A DNA stretch of 64,000 nucleotides from positions 2,367,255 to 2,431,254 of the forward strand of contig NZ_CP110383.1 of the NCBI RefSeq assembly GCF_026015965.1. The letters are read 5' to 3'. The stretch comes from Selenomonas sputigena. GTDB lineage: Bacteria > Bacillota > Negativicutes > Selenomonadales > Selenomonadaceae. The position numbers were made by a program, and so were the translations under genes. Below are positions 33,490 through 43,252 of this stretch, piece after piece; the stretch's first letter is position 1; the number at the start of each line of letters is the position of its first letter. The notes under the pieces are model-generated. The model made no database searches. It was not told the origin of the DNA and saw nothing but the letters and a program-made list of their open reading frames with translations.

Positions 33490-34908
33490 ATGCTTAACAA
33501 GAAGACGAAGATCGTTTGCACGCAGGGGCCGTCTACGGATGCGCCGGGCATGGTGGAGAAGCTCATTGAGAACGGCATGAATGTCGCGCGCTTCAACTTT
33601 TCGCATGGTACGCATGACGAGCATTTGAAGCGCATCAACCGCGTGCGTGAGGCGGCGAAGAAGATGGGGCGCGTCGTCTCTCTGCTGCTCGACACGAAGG
33701 GGCCGGAGATGCGCCTCGGCGAATTCAAGGACGGCTCGGTCATGCTCGAAGCGGGAAAGCCGTTCGTGCTGACGTACGACGACGCACCGGGCGATGAGAC
33801 GAAGTGCTCGGTCAATCACAAGAAGCTCTACACGGAGGTCAAGCCCGGCGACAAGCTGCTCCTTTCCGACGGACTCGTCGAGCTGAAGGTCGAGAAGATC
33901 CAGAGCAAGGACATCGTGACGACGATCTTGAACTCGGGCAAGATGAGCACGAGGAAGCGCGTCGCGGCGCCGGGAGTTCCCCTCGGGCTGCCGCCGATCT
34001 CGGAGCAGGACAAGAATGACATCCTCTTCGGCATCGAGCAGGACATGGATTTCATCGCAGCGTCGTTCATCCAGCGCGCTGATGACGTGAAGGAGATCCG
34101 CAAGCTGCTCGAAGAGCACAACGGCAGGATGGAGATCTACCCGAAGATCGAGAACCTTGAGGGCGTGAAGAACTTCGACTCGATCCTGGAGGTCTCGGAC
34201 GGCATCATGGTCGCGCGCGGTGATCTCGGTGTCGAGATTCCGGCCGAGGATGTGCCTCTGATTCAGAAGGAGATCATCGCGAAGTGCAACAAGGCGGGCA
34301 AGCCTGTCATCGTCGCGACGCAGATGCTCGAATCGATGACGACGAATCCGCGTCCGACGCGCGCCGAGGCTTCGGACGTCGCGAACGCGATCCTCGACGG
34401 CACGGACGCCATCATGCTGTCGGGCGAGACGGCGAGCGGCGATTATCCGGCGGAAGCGGTTCAGACGATGGCGACGATCGCGCTTCGCACGGAGTCCTCG
34501 CTGCATTATAAGAAGATGTATCAGGGCACGGGTCTCGAAGACCTCAAGTCGCGCACGCGTGCGGTCGCCCATGCGACGGTGCAGATGGCGATGGAGCTGG
34601 ACGCCGACGCGATCATCACGCCGACGGTCAGCGGCTATACGGCGCGCATCATCTCGCACTACCGCCCGAAATCCCTCATCGTCGCCTACACGCCCGATGC
34701 AAAGGCGATGCGCCAGCTCAATCTGCGCTGGGGCGTCTACCCCATCAAGGCGGCGGGCATCTGGCCTGACGAGGGCGAGATGATCGCGAACGCGACGGCG
34801 GCGGCGGTCGAAAAGGGCTGCGTCGAGCGCGGCGATCTGACGATCATCACGTCGGGCATCAAGTCCGAAGAGGGCAATACGAACGCGATCCGCGTCTACA
34901 CGATTTAA
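33490..34908 (+). CDS. pyk: Pyruvate kinase
   Basis: 472 residues; converts phosphoenolpyruvate and ADP to pyruvate and ATP. It has the N-terminal KTKIVCTQGPST and MNVARFNFSHG segments, DTKGPEMR, the active-site region MVARGDLGVEIP (about residues 239-250), and ATQMLESM. The C-terminal domain is present but there is no extra PEP-utiliser-like domain as in some Firmicute pyruvate kinases. The ATG follows GGAGGATGAA. Confidence 0.96.
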   Translation: MLNKKTKIVCTQGPSTDAPGMVEKLIENGMNVARFNFSHGTHDEHLKRINRVREAAKKMGRVVSLLLDTKGPEMRLGEFKDGSVMLEAGKPFVLTYDDAPGDETKCSVNHKKLYTEVKPGDKLLLSDGLVELKVEKIQSKDIVTTILNSGKMSTRKRVAAPGVPLGLPPISEQDKNDILFGIEQDMDFIAASFIQRADDVKEIRKLLEEHNGRMEIYPKIENLEGVKNFDSILEVSDGIMVARGDLGVEIPAEDVPLIQKEIIAKCNKAGKPVIVATQMLESMTTNPRPTRAEASDVANAILDGTDAIMLSGETASGDYPAEAVQTMATIALRTESSLHYKKMYQGTGLEDLKSRTRAVAHATVQMAMELDADAIITPTVSGYTARIISHYRPKSLIVAYTPDAKAMRQLNLRWGVYPIKAAGIWPDEGEMIANATAAAVEKGCVERGDLTIITSGIKSEEGNTNAIRVYTI

Positions 34909-34966
34909 CCGCGTTCCACAGCGGCCTTTCGCTCCTGCGCGTGAGAAAGTTTCTCGCGATTTTCGC

Positions 34967-34995
34967 TTGCGGCGTACGATAGGCTGTGCTATAAT
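34967..34995 (+). promoter_or_regulatory. rpmE promoter and long leader
   Basis: TTGCGG (34967-34972), 17 nt, TATAAT (34990-34995). The leader of about 115 nt to rpmE has hairpin halves (CCCAGCGATGGG, GCGAGCGCATAGTTCGC) and may be an autoregulatory L31-type leader; that is inference. Confidence 0.6.
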
Positions 34996-35118
34996 GATGG
35001 AACGGCGGGCGTATGCCCGCAAAAGGCTTTGACCCAGCGATGGGGGAAGGTCGGACCAAGCGAGCGCATAGTTCGCTTGAATGCATTACCCGTCTGGGAA
35101 AAAGTGAGGTGTATAGGA

Positions 35119-35319
35119 ATGAAGGAAGGGCTTCATCCGGAATTCTTCGAGGCGACGGTGACGTGCGGCTGCGGCAACACGTTCAAGACCGGGTCGACGA
35201 AGAAGGAACTGCGCGTGGATGTCTGCTCGAAGTGCCACCCGTTCTTCACGGGTCGTCAGCGCGATGTCGCTGCCGGCGGACGCATCGAGAAGTTCAACAA
35301 GCGCTACGGCAAGCAGTAA
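35119..35319 (+). CDS. rpmE: 50S ribosomal protein L31
   Basis: 66 residues, the zinc-binding (C+) form: CGC at about residues 16-18 and CSKCH at about residues 36-40. It has the N-terminal MKEGLHPEF and C-terminal IEKFNKRYG segments of the family. ATG at 35119 lies after GTGAGGTG. Confidence 0.95.
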   Translation: MKEGLHPEFFEATVTCGCGNTFKTGSTKKELRVDVCSKCHPFFTGRQRDVAAGGRIEKFNKRYGKQ

Positions 35320-35327
35320 GGTGCTGG

Positions 35328-35357
35328 GGCAGGGCAGAAATGCCCTGCCTCTTCTTT
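35328..35357 (+). terminator. rpmE terminator
   Basis: GGCAGGGCA, GAAA loop, TGCCCTGCC, then TCTTCTTT. Confidence 0.7.
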
Positions 35358-35433
35358 ATGTGATACAAAAGAGTTTTTCGCAGGCGAGCCGCTGCTGTTT
35401 CGCCTGCGAAACAGGATATGAGGAGGAAATTCT

Positions 35434-36393
35434 TTGGACGAAAAACTCATGGTCGGCGGGCAGGCGGTCATCGAGGGCGTGATGATGCGCGGACCCGCTC
35501 GTTCGGCGACGGCAGTGCGCACGCCCGACGGCAGGATCTCCGTCGAGTCGAAGGAGGTGCGCTCCTTCTCCGACCGCTTCCCCGTCTTTAAGAAGCCATT
35601 CCTGCGCGGCACGGTCGCGCTCGTCGAGTCCCTCGTCATCGGCATCCGCTCACTTTCGTGGTCGGCGAAGATGGCGGGCGAGGAGGAAGAGCAGCTCTCC
35701 GACAAGGAGCTGGCGGGCACGATTGCCGTCGCCTTCGTGCTCGCCGCCGTGCTCTTCATCGCATTGCCGACGGGAGCGGCGAAGCTCTTTCATGCGTGGT
35801 CGGACGATCCCGTCTTTTTGAACCTCGCCGAGGGCTTCTTGCGCCTCTTCATCTTTCTCGCCTATATATGGGGCATCTCGCGCATGAAGGACATTCAGCG
35901 CGTATTCCAGTACCACGGCGCGGAGCATAAGACGATTTTCTGCTTCGAGGCGGGGCTTCCGCTGACGGCGGAGAACGCGCAGAAGTTCGAGCGCTTCCAT
36001 CCGCGCTGCGGCACGTCGTTCCTCCTGATCGTCATGCTCGTCTCCATCTTCGTTTTCGCCTTCCTTGGCTGGCCCGATCTCTGGCTGCGCATCGTGAGCC
36101 GCATCGTGCTGCTGCCCGTCGTCGCGGGGATCTCCTACGAGGCGATCCGCCTGGCAGGCAGAAGTAAGAACACTTTTGTGCACGCGCTCTCTCTGCCCGG
36201 ACTTTGGCTGCAGCGGCTGACGACGCGCGAGCCGGACGCTTCGATGCTCGAAGTTGCGATCGAGTCGCTGAAGGCGGCGCTGCCCGAGGATAAGATTCCT
36301 GCGGGAAGCGCCGATTATCGCAAGACGGCGGATTCGGAAACGGCTGTGTACGAAACGCCTGCGGCTGCTTTTGCTGCGGGCGAGGGAAAGTGA
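35434..36393 (+). CDS. YqhQ-like DUF1385 membrane protein
   Basis: 319 residues. The N-terminus has the DUF1385 signature VGGQAVIEGVMMRGP (about residues 7-21), and the centre has YHGAEHKTIFCFEAG and HPRCGTSFLL. About four membrane helices. Function unknown, but the gene often stands between rpmE and prfA in Firmicutes, as here. The start is TTG after AGGAGGAAAT. prfA begins 12 nt after the stop. Confidence 0.88.
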   Translation: MDEKLMVGGQAVIEGVMMRGPARSATAVRTPDGRISVESKEVRSFSDRFPVFKKPFLRGTVALVESLVIGIRSLSWSAKMAGEEEEQLSDKELAGTIAVAFVLAAVLFIALPTGAAKLFHAWSDDPVFLNLAEGFLRLFIFLAYIWGISRMKDIQRVFQYHGAEHKTIFCFEAGLPLTAENAQKFERFHPRCGTSFLLIVMLVSIFVFAFLGWPDLWLRIVSRIVLLPVVAGISYEAIRLAGRSKNTFVHALSLPGLWLQRLTTREPDASMLEVAIESLKAALPEDKIPAGSADYRKTADSETAVYETPAAAFAAGEGK

Positions 36394-36405
36394 GGAAGAT
36401 GCGAC

Positions 36406-37473
36406 GTGCTGGACAAGCTCCATGCCGTAGAGGAAAAATATCGCGAGCTTGAGTCGCTGATCAGCGATCCGGCGGTGCTTGCCGACATGCCGAAGTGGCA
36501 AAAGCTGAGCCGCGAGCACGCACAGCTCGCTCCCGTCGTGGAGAAGTACCGCGAGTACAAGAAGGTGCGCGAGGGGCTTCTTGAGGCGAAAGCGATCTTC
36601 GACGACAATCCCGACGCGGACATGCGCCGCCTCGCCGAGGACGAGATCGCCGAACTGCGCCCGCGCTTGGAGGCGCTGGAGCATGAGCTGCCGATCCTCC
36701 TTTTGCCCAAGGATCCGAACGATGCGAAGAACGTCATCGTCGAGATCCGGGGCGGCGTAGGCGGCGAGGAAGCGGCGCTCTTCGCGGGCGACCTCTTCCG
36801 CATGTACGCACGCTACGCCGAGCGGCGCGGCTGGCGCGTCGACGTCATCGACAAGAACGCGACGGAGATCGGCGGATTCAAGGAGATTTCCTTTTCCGTC
36901 GACGGCGCGGGCGCGTACAGCTTTTTGAAGTACGAGAGCGGCACGCACCGCGTGCAGCGCGTGCCCGTCACGGAGTCGAGCGGGCGCATCCACACGTCCG
37001 CCGTGACGGTCGCGGTTTTGCCTGAGGCCGAGGAAGTTGAGGTCGAGATCGCGCCCGCCGACCTTCGCATCGATACGTACTGCGCTTCGGGCGCGGGCGG
37101 CCAGTACGTCAACCGCACGGAGACGGCGATCCGCATCACCCATCTGCCGACGGGCATCGTCGTGCAGTGCCAGGACGAAAAGTCGCAGCTCAAGAACAAG
37201 GAAAAGGCCATGCGCGTCCTGCGTGCGCGCATCTTGGAGGCGGCGCGCGAGGAGCAGGCGGCGACGGTCGCCGCCGACCGCAAGAGTCAGGTCGGCTCGG
37301 GCGACCGCAGCGAGCGCATACGCACCTACAACTTCCCGCAGGGGCGCGTGACCGATCACCGCATCGGTCTGACGCTGCACAAGCTCGCGGCCGTGCTCGA
37401 CGGGGACTTGGATGAGCTTCTGGCCGCGCTGATCACGGCGGATCAAGCGGAAAAGCTCAGGCAGGCCCAGTGA
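36406..37473 (+). CDS. prfA: Peptide chain release factor 1
   Basis: 355 residues; reads UAA and UAG stop codons and triggers peptide release. The GGQ loop is in [19 protein letters not shown] (about residues 229-247). The domain II motif [10 protein letters not shown]-like sequence ([14 protein letters not shown]) is at about residues 111-124. The start is GTG after GAGGAAG. Its stop shares a base with the prmC start (TGATG), so its product and its methyltransferase are co-expressed. Confidence 0.95.
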   Translation: MLDKLHAVEEKYRELESLISDPAVLADMPKWQKLSREHAQLAPVVEKYREYKKVREGLLEAKAIFDDNPDADMRRLAEDEIAELRPRLEALEHELPILLLPKDPNDAKNVIVEIRGGVGGEEAALFAGDLFRMYARYAERRGWRVDVIDKNATEIGGFKEISFSVDGAGAYSFLKYESGTHRVQRVPVTESSGRIHTSAVTVAVLPEAEEVEVEIAPADLRIDTYCASGAGGQYVNRTETAIRITHLPTGIVVQCQDEKSQLKNKEKAMRVLRARILEAAREEQAATVAADRKSQVGSGDRSERIRTYNFPQGRVTDHRIGLTLHKLAAVLDGDLDELLAALITADQAEKLRQAQ

Positions 37474-38348
37474 TGGCGCACGAAGTCTGGACGATCGGCT
37501 CGATCCTCTCGTGGACACAGGGCTACTTCACGGAAAAGGGCATCGAGACGCCGCGCCTCGATGCCGAAGTGCTTCTCTCGCATGTGCTCAAAAAGGAGCG
37601 CATATACCTCTACGTCCATTTTGACGAGCCGCTGGAAAAGGAAGAGCTTGCGGCGTTCCGCAAGGCGGTCGCTGAGCGTGCGCGGCGCGTGCCGACGGCC
37701 TACATCACGGGCAGGCGCGAGTTCATGGGGCTGGATTTCGCCGTGTCGAGGGCGACGCTGATTCCGCGTCCCGATACGGAGATCCTTGTGGAAGCGGCCA
37801 TCGAGAGATTGGGACGGCTGGCAGAGAATGGGAGAAAGCCCCTGCGTTTCGCTGACATCGGCACGGGGACGGGCGCGATCGCGCTCTCGGTGCTCAAGTA
37901 CGCTTCGGAAGACGTCGCGGCGGATGCCGTCGACATCTCGGGCGCGGCGCTCGCCGTCGCAAGAGAGAACGCCGAGCGGCTGGGACTCTCTGCGCGCGTG
38001 CATTTTTATGAGGGTGATCTTCTCGCGCCGCTTTCCCATGCGGCATACGATGCGATCCTCTCGAACCCGCCCTACATCCCCGACGCCGACATCGAGCGCC
38101 TTGCGCCCGAAGTGCGCAGCTATGAGCCGATGACCGCGCTCAAGGGCGGTGCGGACGGTATGGACTTCTACGCGCGTCTTGTCGAGGCGGCGCCGCAGCA
38201 TTTGCTGGCGGGTGGCTTCCTCGCCGTGGAGGCGGGCATCGGTCAGGCGCAGAAGATTCGCGCCTTGGCGAAAGAGCCTTGGGGCGATGTCGAGATCTTG
38301 CCGGATCTCGCGGGCATCGAGCGCGTCGTCGTGCTGTGGAGAAAATGA
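37473..38348 (+). CDS. prmC: Release factor glutamine methyltransferase
   Basis: About 291 residues; methylates the glutamine of the GGQ motif in release factors. It has an N-terminal helical domain, a SAM-binding motif (DIGTGTGAIALSVL, about residues 128-141) and the catalytic NPPY in ILSNPPYIPDADI (about residues 192-204). ATG at 37473 overlaps the prfA stop. Confidence 0.93.
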   Translation: MAHEVWTIGSILSWTQGYFTEKGIETPRLDAEVLLSHVLKKERIYLYVHFDEPLEKEELAAFRKAVAERARRVPTAYITGRREFMGLDFAVSRATLIPRPDTEILVEAAIERLGRLAENGRKPLRFADIGTGTGAIALSVLKYASEDVAADAVDISGAALAVARENAERLGLSARVHFYEGDLLAPLSHAAYDAILSNPPYIPDADIERLAPEVRSYEPMTALKGGADGMDFYARLVEAAPQHLLAGGFLAVEAGIGQAQKIRALAKEPWGDVEILPDLAGIERVVVLWRK

Positions 38349-38442
38349 GGCTGCGCCGCGCAAGCGGCGCTTTTTGCATGTGATTTTCGCACCGCTTCCG
38401 GAAGGTGCGAGGGCGTGTGCGGTTCGCCGGACAGGGGAGGAA

Positions 38443-39576
38443 ATGTCTGTGTTTTCAACAAAGGTTCTGCCGCCGACAGCAGCCGCCATCGAGGAGGCGG
38501 CGCATCTTCTTCGTGCGGGCGAGGTCGTAGCCTTTCCGACGGAGACGGTCTACGGACTCGGCGCGAACGGCTTCGACGCCGCCGCCTGCACGAAGATCTA
38601 CGAGGCGAAGGGGCGGCCTTCGGACAATCCGCTGATCCTGCACATCGCGCACCGCGCCATGCTCGACGAAGTGGCGCTCGACGTGCCCGAGATGGCGGAG
38701 CATCTTCTGGCGGCATTTGCGCCCGGGCCTCTGACCTTGGTGCTGCGCCGCCGCGCCGCTGTGCCCGATCGCATCACGGGCGGCCTCGCGACGGTCGGCG
38801 TGCGCATGCCGGAGAATGACGCCGCGCTCGCCCTGATTCGTGCAACGGGCTTTCCTCTGGCCGCGCCGAGCGCCAACACGTCGGGCAGGCCGAGTCCGAC
38901 GACGGCGGAGGCGGTGCTCGAAGACCTCGCAGGGCGCATCCCGCTGATTCTCGACGGCGGCCCGTGTCGCTTCGGCGTCGAATCGACGATCGTCGATGTG
39001 ACGGGCGAGGCTGCCGTCATCCTGCGTCCCGGCGCCATCACGCGCGAAATGCTCGAAGAGGTCGTCGCCGACGTACGGCTCGACCCGGGACTCGCCGCGC
39101 AGGAGCGTGCGGCGCAGATGAGCGTCAGCGCGGTGTGCCCTGCGGCGGCGAACGGCGCGGAAGCAGGGGAGACGGCTGACGTGCATACGGTCGCCGCCGC
39201 ACCGCGAGCGCCCGGCATGAAGTACACGCACTATGCGCCGCGAGCGCCGCTGACCTTGCTCGCCGCCCCGCCCGCTGACTTGCCCGCCGCCTTTCGCGCG
39301 GCGCTCGCCGAAGCGGCGGGCAAGTCGGTCGGCCTCATCGTGACGGATGAGACAGCGGCGGCGCTTGCAGGCGAGGCGGAAGAAGACTTTGTCGTGCGTC
39401 TCGGTGCGAGAAAAGACGTGCGTGCCATCGCCGCGCATCTTTACGAAGCCCTTCGCGCCTTCGACGAAAAAAAGGTTGACTTCATCCTCGGCGAAGCGCT
39501 CGACGAAAGCGGCTTGGGACTCGCCATCATGAACCGCCTCAAGAAGGCCGCAGGGTATCGGATTCGCCGCTTTTGA
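38443..39576 (+). CDS. Threonylcarbamoyl-AMP synthase (Sua5 type)
   Basis: 377 residues; makes threonylcarbamoyl-AMP from threonine, bicarbonate and ATP for the t6A tRNA modification. The N-terminal YrdC domain contains VVAFPTETVYGLGANGFD (about residues 28-45) and PLAAPSANTSGRPSPT. The longer C-terminal Sua5 domain begins after the PGMKYTHYAPRAP linker (about residues 257-269). ATG follows GGGGAGGAA. This is the Firmicute ywlC position after prmC. Confidence 0.93.
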   Translation: MSVFSTKVLPPTAAAIEEAAHLLRAGEVVAFPTETVYGLGANGFDAAACTKIYEAKGRPSDNPLILHIAHRAMLDEVALDVPEMAEHLLAAFAPGPLTLVLRRRAAVPDRITGGLATVGVRMPENDAALALIRATGFPLAAPSANTSGRPSPTTAEAVLEDLAGRIPLILDGGPCRFGVESTIVDVTGEAAVILRPGAITREMLEEVVADVRLDPGLAAQERAAQMSVSAVCPAAANGAEAGETADVHTVAAAPRAPGMKYTHYAPRAPLTLLAAPPADLPAAFRAALAEAAGKSVGLIVTDETAAALAGEAEEDFVVRLGARKDVRAIAAHLYEALRAFDEKKVDFILGEALDESGLGLAIMNRLKKAAGYRIRRF

Positions 39577-39622
39577 ACGGCATGTGATATAATGGGGACA
39601 AGTGAATGAGGAGGGGATAATC

Positions 39623-39970
39623 ATGGACAGCCGATTCATGCCCGAGGTGCTGCAGGCCGTGCCGGGCGACGGATATGTCATCTATGCGTATTTCAACGAC
39701 GGCACCGTGCGCCGCTACGATGCGGCGAAGCTCGTGCAGAAGGGCGGCGTCTTCGCGCGCCTCAAAGAGCGCGCATTCTTCACCGCCGCCCTGACGGTCA
39801 TGAACGGCACGGCGGCATGGGACGTCACGGGGACGCGCGATGCGGCGCAGTGCATTGATATAGATCCGTTCGTCCTCTATGAGTCTCCTGTCGTACCCGA
39901 CCCGTTGGAACGCGCGCATACCCCAGGAGATCATGCTTGTGCGATGAAAGTTGATGCTGAAAACACCTGA
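39623..39970 (+). CDS. DUF2442 protein
   Basis: 115 residues. YVIYAYFNDGTVRRYDAAKL (about residues 19-38) and the later AAWDVTG and IDIDPFVLYE fit DUF2442, small proteins often paired with DUF4160. The window's DUF4160 gene is far away at 6557, so the two are not paired here. ATG at 39623 follows GAGGAGG. Confidence 0.75.
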   Translation: MDSRFMPEVLQAVPGDGYVIYAYFNDGTVRRYDAAKLVQKGGVFARLKERAFFTAALTVMNGTAAWDVTGTRDAAQCIDIDPFVLYESPVVPDPLERAHTPGDHACAMKVDAENT

Positions 39971-39997
39971 AATTATAGGGAGTAAAAGCAAAGTTGC

Positions 39998-40166
39998 CCC
40001 ATCTGTCTGTGTCTTTGGTTTGATTTCTTGGACTTTCACGCTAATTTTAGAGGAGCGTAAACTACACGCACAAACGTCCACTTTGTGGACATTGTGCGCC
40101 GCCCTTACAGAAGCCTAGCCAATCGGTCTGCACCTTCGGCTTGACCTCTTGGGGCTTCATGGTAAA
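39998..40166 (+). repeat. Promoter-like interspersed repeat, copy C
   Basis: A degenerate copy at 39998-40043 is followed by the CGCACAAACGTCCAC hairpin segment (40066-40099) and an intact copy (to 40166). The intact copy ends TTGACC, 16 nt, TAAAAT with an upstream TG, and faces the MarR gene. Confidence 0.75.
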
Positions 40167-40300
40167 ATTTTGTGGGACAAGGTGGATTTTCTTGGAAAAC
40201 CGTAGTATAATACTACTTAGAAATAGCGCTTTTTCGCTGATGTGGAAAAAGTGGAATTTTAGAAATGGGCATTATATCCTACTGCAGGGGAGGGTCTGTT

Positions 40301-40729
40301 TTGCAGCCAAGCGATATGGGAACGATCATTGCTTTGATCTATCGGTACAGCCAGAGTTACTTTAACGAGAAGTTGAAGAAGTATGGTCTGGGCAACGGAC
40401 AGTATGTGTTCTTGCTGCACCTTCTCGACCATGAGGGAATCAATCAGGAAACCTTGGCGCACATGGTGAAGATCGACAAGACGACGGCGGCGCGCGCCGT
40501 GGCGAGACTCGTCCATGCCGGCTATGTGAGCCGCACGGTCAGCGACAAGGATCGCCGCGCCTATGTACTGCGCACGACGGAGAAGGCGCAGACCGTGAAG
40601 AAGGCGTTGAAGAAGACGATGGATGACTGGTACAAGATCTTAGTGCAGGATTTCTCCCCGGAGGAGTGCCGCCAATTCGACAGGTTGGTGAAGCAGGCCG
40701 TAGAGAACGCCGCAGCGCAGGAAGTTTGA
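40301..40729 (+). CDS. MarR-family transcriptional regulator
   Basis: 142 residues, winged-helix repressor type. The DNA-recognition region reads MVKIDKTTAARAVARLVHAG (about residues 55-74) followed by the wing VSRTVSDKDRRAYVLRTT. The start I choose is TTG after GGGGAGGG; an upstream ATG (40265) has no good ribosome site. It is a single gene before a strong terminator, next to the PTS gene on the other strand. Its ligand is unknown. Confidence 0.88.
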   Translation: MQPSDMGTIIALIYRYSQSYFNEKLKKYGLGNGQYVFLLHLLDHEGINQETLAHMVKIDKTTAARAVARLVHAGYVSRTVSDKDRRAYVLRTTEKAQTVKKALKKTMDDWYKILVQDFSPEECRQFDRLVKQAVENAAAQEV

Positions 40730-40737
40730 TGCCATTG

Positions 40738-40777
40738 AAAAGCCCCGAAGAATCGCATGCGATTCCTCGGGGCTTTT
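40738..40777 (+). terminator. marR terminator
   Basis: AAAAGCCCCGA, GAATCG/CGATTC stem, CTCGGGGCTTTT. Confidence 0.8.
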
Positions 40778-40903
40778 CGTGTATTTTGCGTATGATTCCA
40801 ACCTTTCTTTTGCTATTATAGATTTTCGTGCATGGATGTCAAGCGCGCCCGTGGAAGGGAGCGCTCGGCGTCCCTTTGTCTTTCAGTGAATCTTTGATTT
40901 GGC

Positions 40904-43099
40904 TCAGCAGCTGCCGACCTCGTCGAGCGCCTTGGCTTCGCCCGTCTTCGTGAGGTTTACGGCTCTTCCTTCGCCGAGTCCCGTGAAGATGACGAGGCAG
41001 GCGTCGGACTTTGCATGTTCCTTGATGTAGGCGTCGTCGAAGGTCATGAGGCGGTCGCCTTTCTTTACCTTCTGTCCGCCTTCGACGAAGACCTCGAAGC
41101 CCTGCCCGCCGAGTGCGACGGTATCGACGCCGATGTGCAGCAGGTATTCCGTGCCGTCAGCGGCCTTCATGCCGATCGCGTGCTTCGTGTCGAAGACGAA
41201 GACGACTTCGCCGTCCTCGGGCGCGTAGACTGTCTCTTCCGTCGGGTAGACGAAGTAGCCGTCGCCCATCATCTTGCCCGCAAATGCCTCGTCGGGCGCT
41301 TCCTCGATCGGATGCACCGTGCCTGCGACAGGCGTGAAGAGCGTGTGTGCGGCAGTTTCACCGGCAGACGCTTCCTGCGCGCCCGACTCTTGTGCCGAGG
41401 TGTTTTTCTCAGGCACGTTTGTCGCAGAAGCTTTTTCCGTCGGCTCTGCAGCGGCCATCGCTTCCGGCTCGACGTCGGGGGCTGTTTCGAGGTACGTCTC
41501 AAGATTCGACTTGATGACGGCGACCTGCGGGCCATAGATGACCTGCACGCCCGTGCCCTTGACGATGACGCCGACGGCGCCCGTCGCCTTTAAGAGCTTC
41601 TCGTTGACGAGTGAGGAATCCGCGACCGAGCAGCGAAGGCGCGTCGCGCAGCAGTCGACGGAAGTGATGTTCCTCTTGCTGCCAAGGCCGCGCGCGATTG
41701 CCGCGCTCTTGGCATCGGATGCGCCCGCGCCGGACGCTGCTCCCGCCGCGCCTTGCTGCGCCTGGTAGTCAGCCTTCGAATAGAGCTTCGTCTCCTCGTC
41801 GTCGTCCTCGCGGCCCGGCGTCTTGAAGTCGAAGTGGCGGATCATCCACGAGAAGATGAAGTAGTAGAGGAAGAAGTAGACGACACCGACGGGAATGATG
41901 TACATCCAGCCCGTCTTCGCCTCTCCCTGCAGGATGCCGAAGATGAAGAGGTCGAGGAGACCGCCCGAGAATGTCAGGCCGACGGCGATGTTGAGGATGT
42001 GCGCGATCATGTAGGCGGCGCCTGCGAGCGCGACCTGCACGGCGAAGAGCGCGGGTGCGACGAAGAGGAAGGAGAACTCGATCGGCTCGGTGATGCCCGT
42101 GAGCATCGAGGTCAGAGCCGCCGAGAGCAAGAGGCCGCCCGCGACCTTCTTCTTCTCGGGACGCGCACAGCGGTACATAGCGAGCGCCGCGCCCGGCAGG
42201 CCGAAGATCATGAAGATGAACTCGCCCGAGAAGTAGCGCGTCGCATCCGAGCTGAAATGCGTGACATCGGGCGAAGCGAGCTGGGCGAAGAAGATGTTCT
42301 GACCGCCCTGGACGAGCTGGCCGTCGATCATCATCGAGCCGCCGACGCCCGTCTGCCAGAACGGCAGATAGAAGACGTGGTGCAGGCCAAAGGGGATCAG
42401 AGCGCGCTTGATGATGCCGAAGATCAGCGTGCCGATGTAGCCCGTGCCCGTCACGAGGCCGCCGAGCGCGAAGATGCCCTGCTGGGCGAGCGGCCAGACG
42501 AAGTACATGGCGATGCCGACGAAGAGGAAGACGATCGTCGAGATGATGGGCACGAAGCGTGAGCCGCCGAAGAACGACAGCGCGTTCGGCAGCACGATCT
42601 TGTGGTACTTGTTGTGCAGCCAAGCGACGCCGATGCCGACGATGATGCCGCCGAAGACGCCCATCTGAAACGAGAGGATACCGCAGCTCGGCGCGATCGT
42701 GCCTTCGAGCACCGAGGGCGCGATCGTTCCGTCCGCAAGGATCTGGCCGCCGATTTTCAGCATGGCGTTGCACGCTGTGTGCATGACGAAGAAGGCAATC
42801 ATGGCAGAAAGCGCCGCGACCTCCTTCTCCGCCTTCGCCATGCCGATGGCGACGCCGACGGCGAAGATGATCGGCAGATTGCCGAAGATCGTGCTGCCCG
42901 CGCTCGCCATGATGGAGAGAAGCGCGTGAAGCGGCGTTCCTGCACCGAGTACGGCGGTAAGTCCGTACGTCTCGATGGTCGTGGCGTTCGTGAACGACGC
43001 GCCGAGCCCCAAGAGTATGCCAGCGATCGGCAGGATGGCGACGGGCAGCATGAAGCTGCGTCCGACGCGTTGGAGTACACCGAAAATTTCGTCTTTCAT
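40904..43099 (-). CDS. PTS glucose/GlcNAc-type EIICBA transporter
   Basis: 731-residue fused phosphotransferase permease. Domain order is EIIC (about residues 1-420, polytopic, with GITEPIEFSFLFVAP), EIIB (about 465-540, phosphorylated cysteine in SVDCCATRLRC) and EIIA (about 590-725, phospho-histidine region EYLLHIGVDTVALGGQGF). It imports and phosphorylates a sugar, most likely glucose or N-acetylglucosamine; the sequence does not settle which. An alanine- and glutamate-rich linker joins EIIB and EIIA. The ATG follows GGAAAGGAGG. It is divergent from cstA. Confidence 0.9.
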   Translation of the reverse strand: MKDEIFGVLQRVGRSFMLPVAILPIAGILLGLGASFTNATTIETYGLTAVLGAGTPLHALLSIMASAGSTIFGNLPIIFAVGVAIGMAKAEKEVAALSAMIAFFVMHTACNAMLKIGGQILADGTIAPSVLEGTIAPSCGILSFQMGVFGGIIVGIGVAWLHNKYHKIVLPNALSFFGGSRFVPIISTIVFLFVGIAMYFVWPLAQQGIFALGGLVTGTGYIGTLIFGIIKRALIPFGLHHVFYLPFWQTGVGGSMMIDGQLVQGGQNIFFAQLASPDVTHFSSDATRYFSGEFIFMIFGLPGAALAMYRCARPEKKKVAGGLLLSAALTSMLTGITEPIEFSFLFVAPALFAVQVALAGAAYMIAHILNIAVGLTFSGGLLDLFIFGILQGEAKTGWMYIIPVGVVYFFLYYFIFSWMIRHFDFKTPGREDDDEETKLYSKADYQAQQGAAGAASGAGASDAKSAAIARGLGSKRNITSVDCCATRLRCSVADSSLVNEKLLKATGAVGVIVKGTGVQVIYGPQVAVIKSNLETYLETAPDVEPEAMAAAEPTEKASATNVPEKNTSAQESGAQEASAGETAAHTLFTPVAGTVHPIEEAPDEAFAGKMMGDGYFVYPTEETVYAPEDGEVVFVFDTKHAIGMKAADGTEYLLHIGVDTVALGGQGFEVFVEGGQKVKKGDRLMTFDDAYIKEHAKSDACLVIFTGLGEGRAVNLTKTGEAKALDEVGSC

Positions 43100-43174
43100 G
43101 ACAGCGAAAACCTCCTTTCCGGGGAATTGCTGGATTCATCCATACCTCCCCAACAGAAGAAATATTACGTTTTG

Positions 43175-43204
43175 ATTATACCGCAAAGGGAAGAAGATTG
43201 TAAA
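43175..43204 (-). promoter_or_regulatory. PTS gene promoter
   Basis: TTTACA (43199-43204), 18 nt, TATAAT (43175-43180) on the minus strand, about 76 nt from the start. Confidence 0.6.
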
Positions 43205-43252
43205 GGTGGGAATGTTAAGAAGAATCGTTGATTTTGATATCTACTGGGAAAG

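Noticed and set aside
38149-38443. Longer start for the Sua5-family gene
   Set aside because: The 98-codon extension overlaps prmC in another frame and has no family similarity; the ATG at 38443 has a clear ribosome site.
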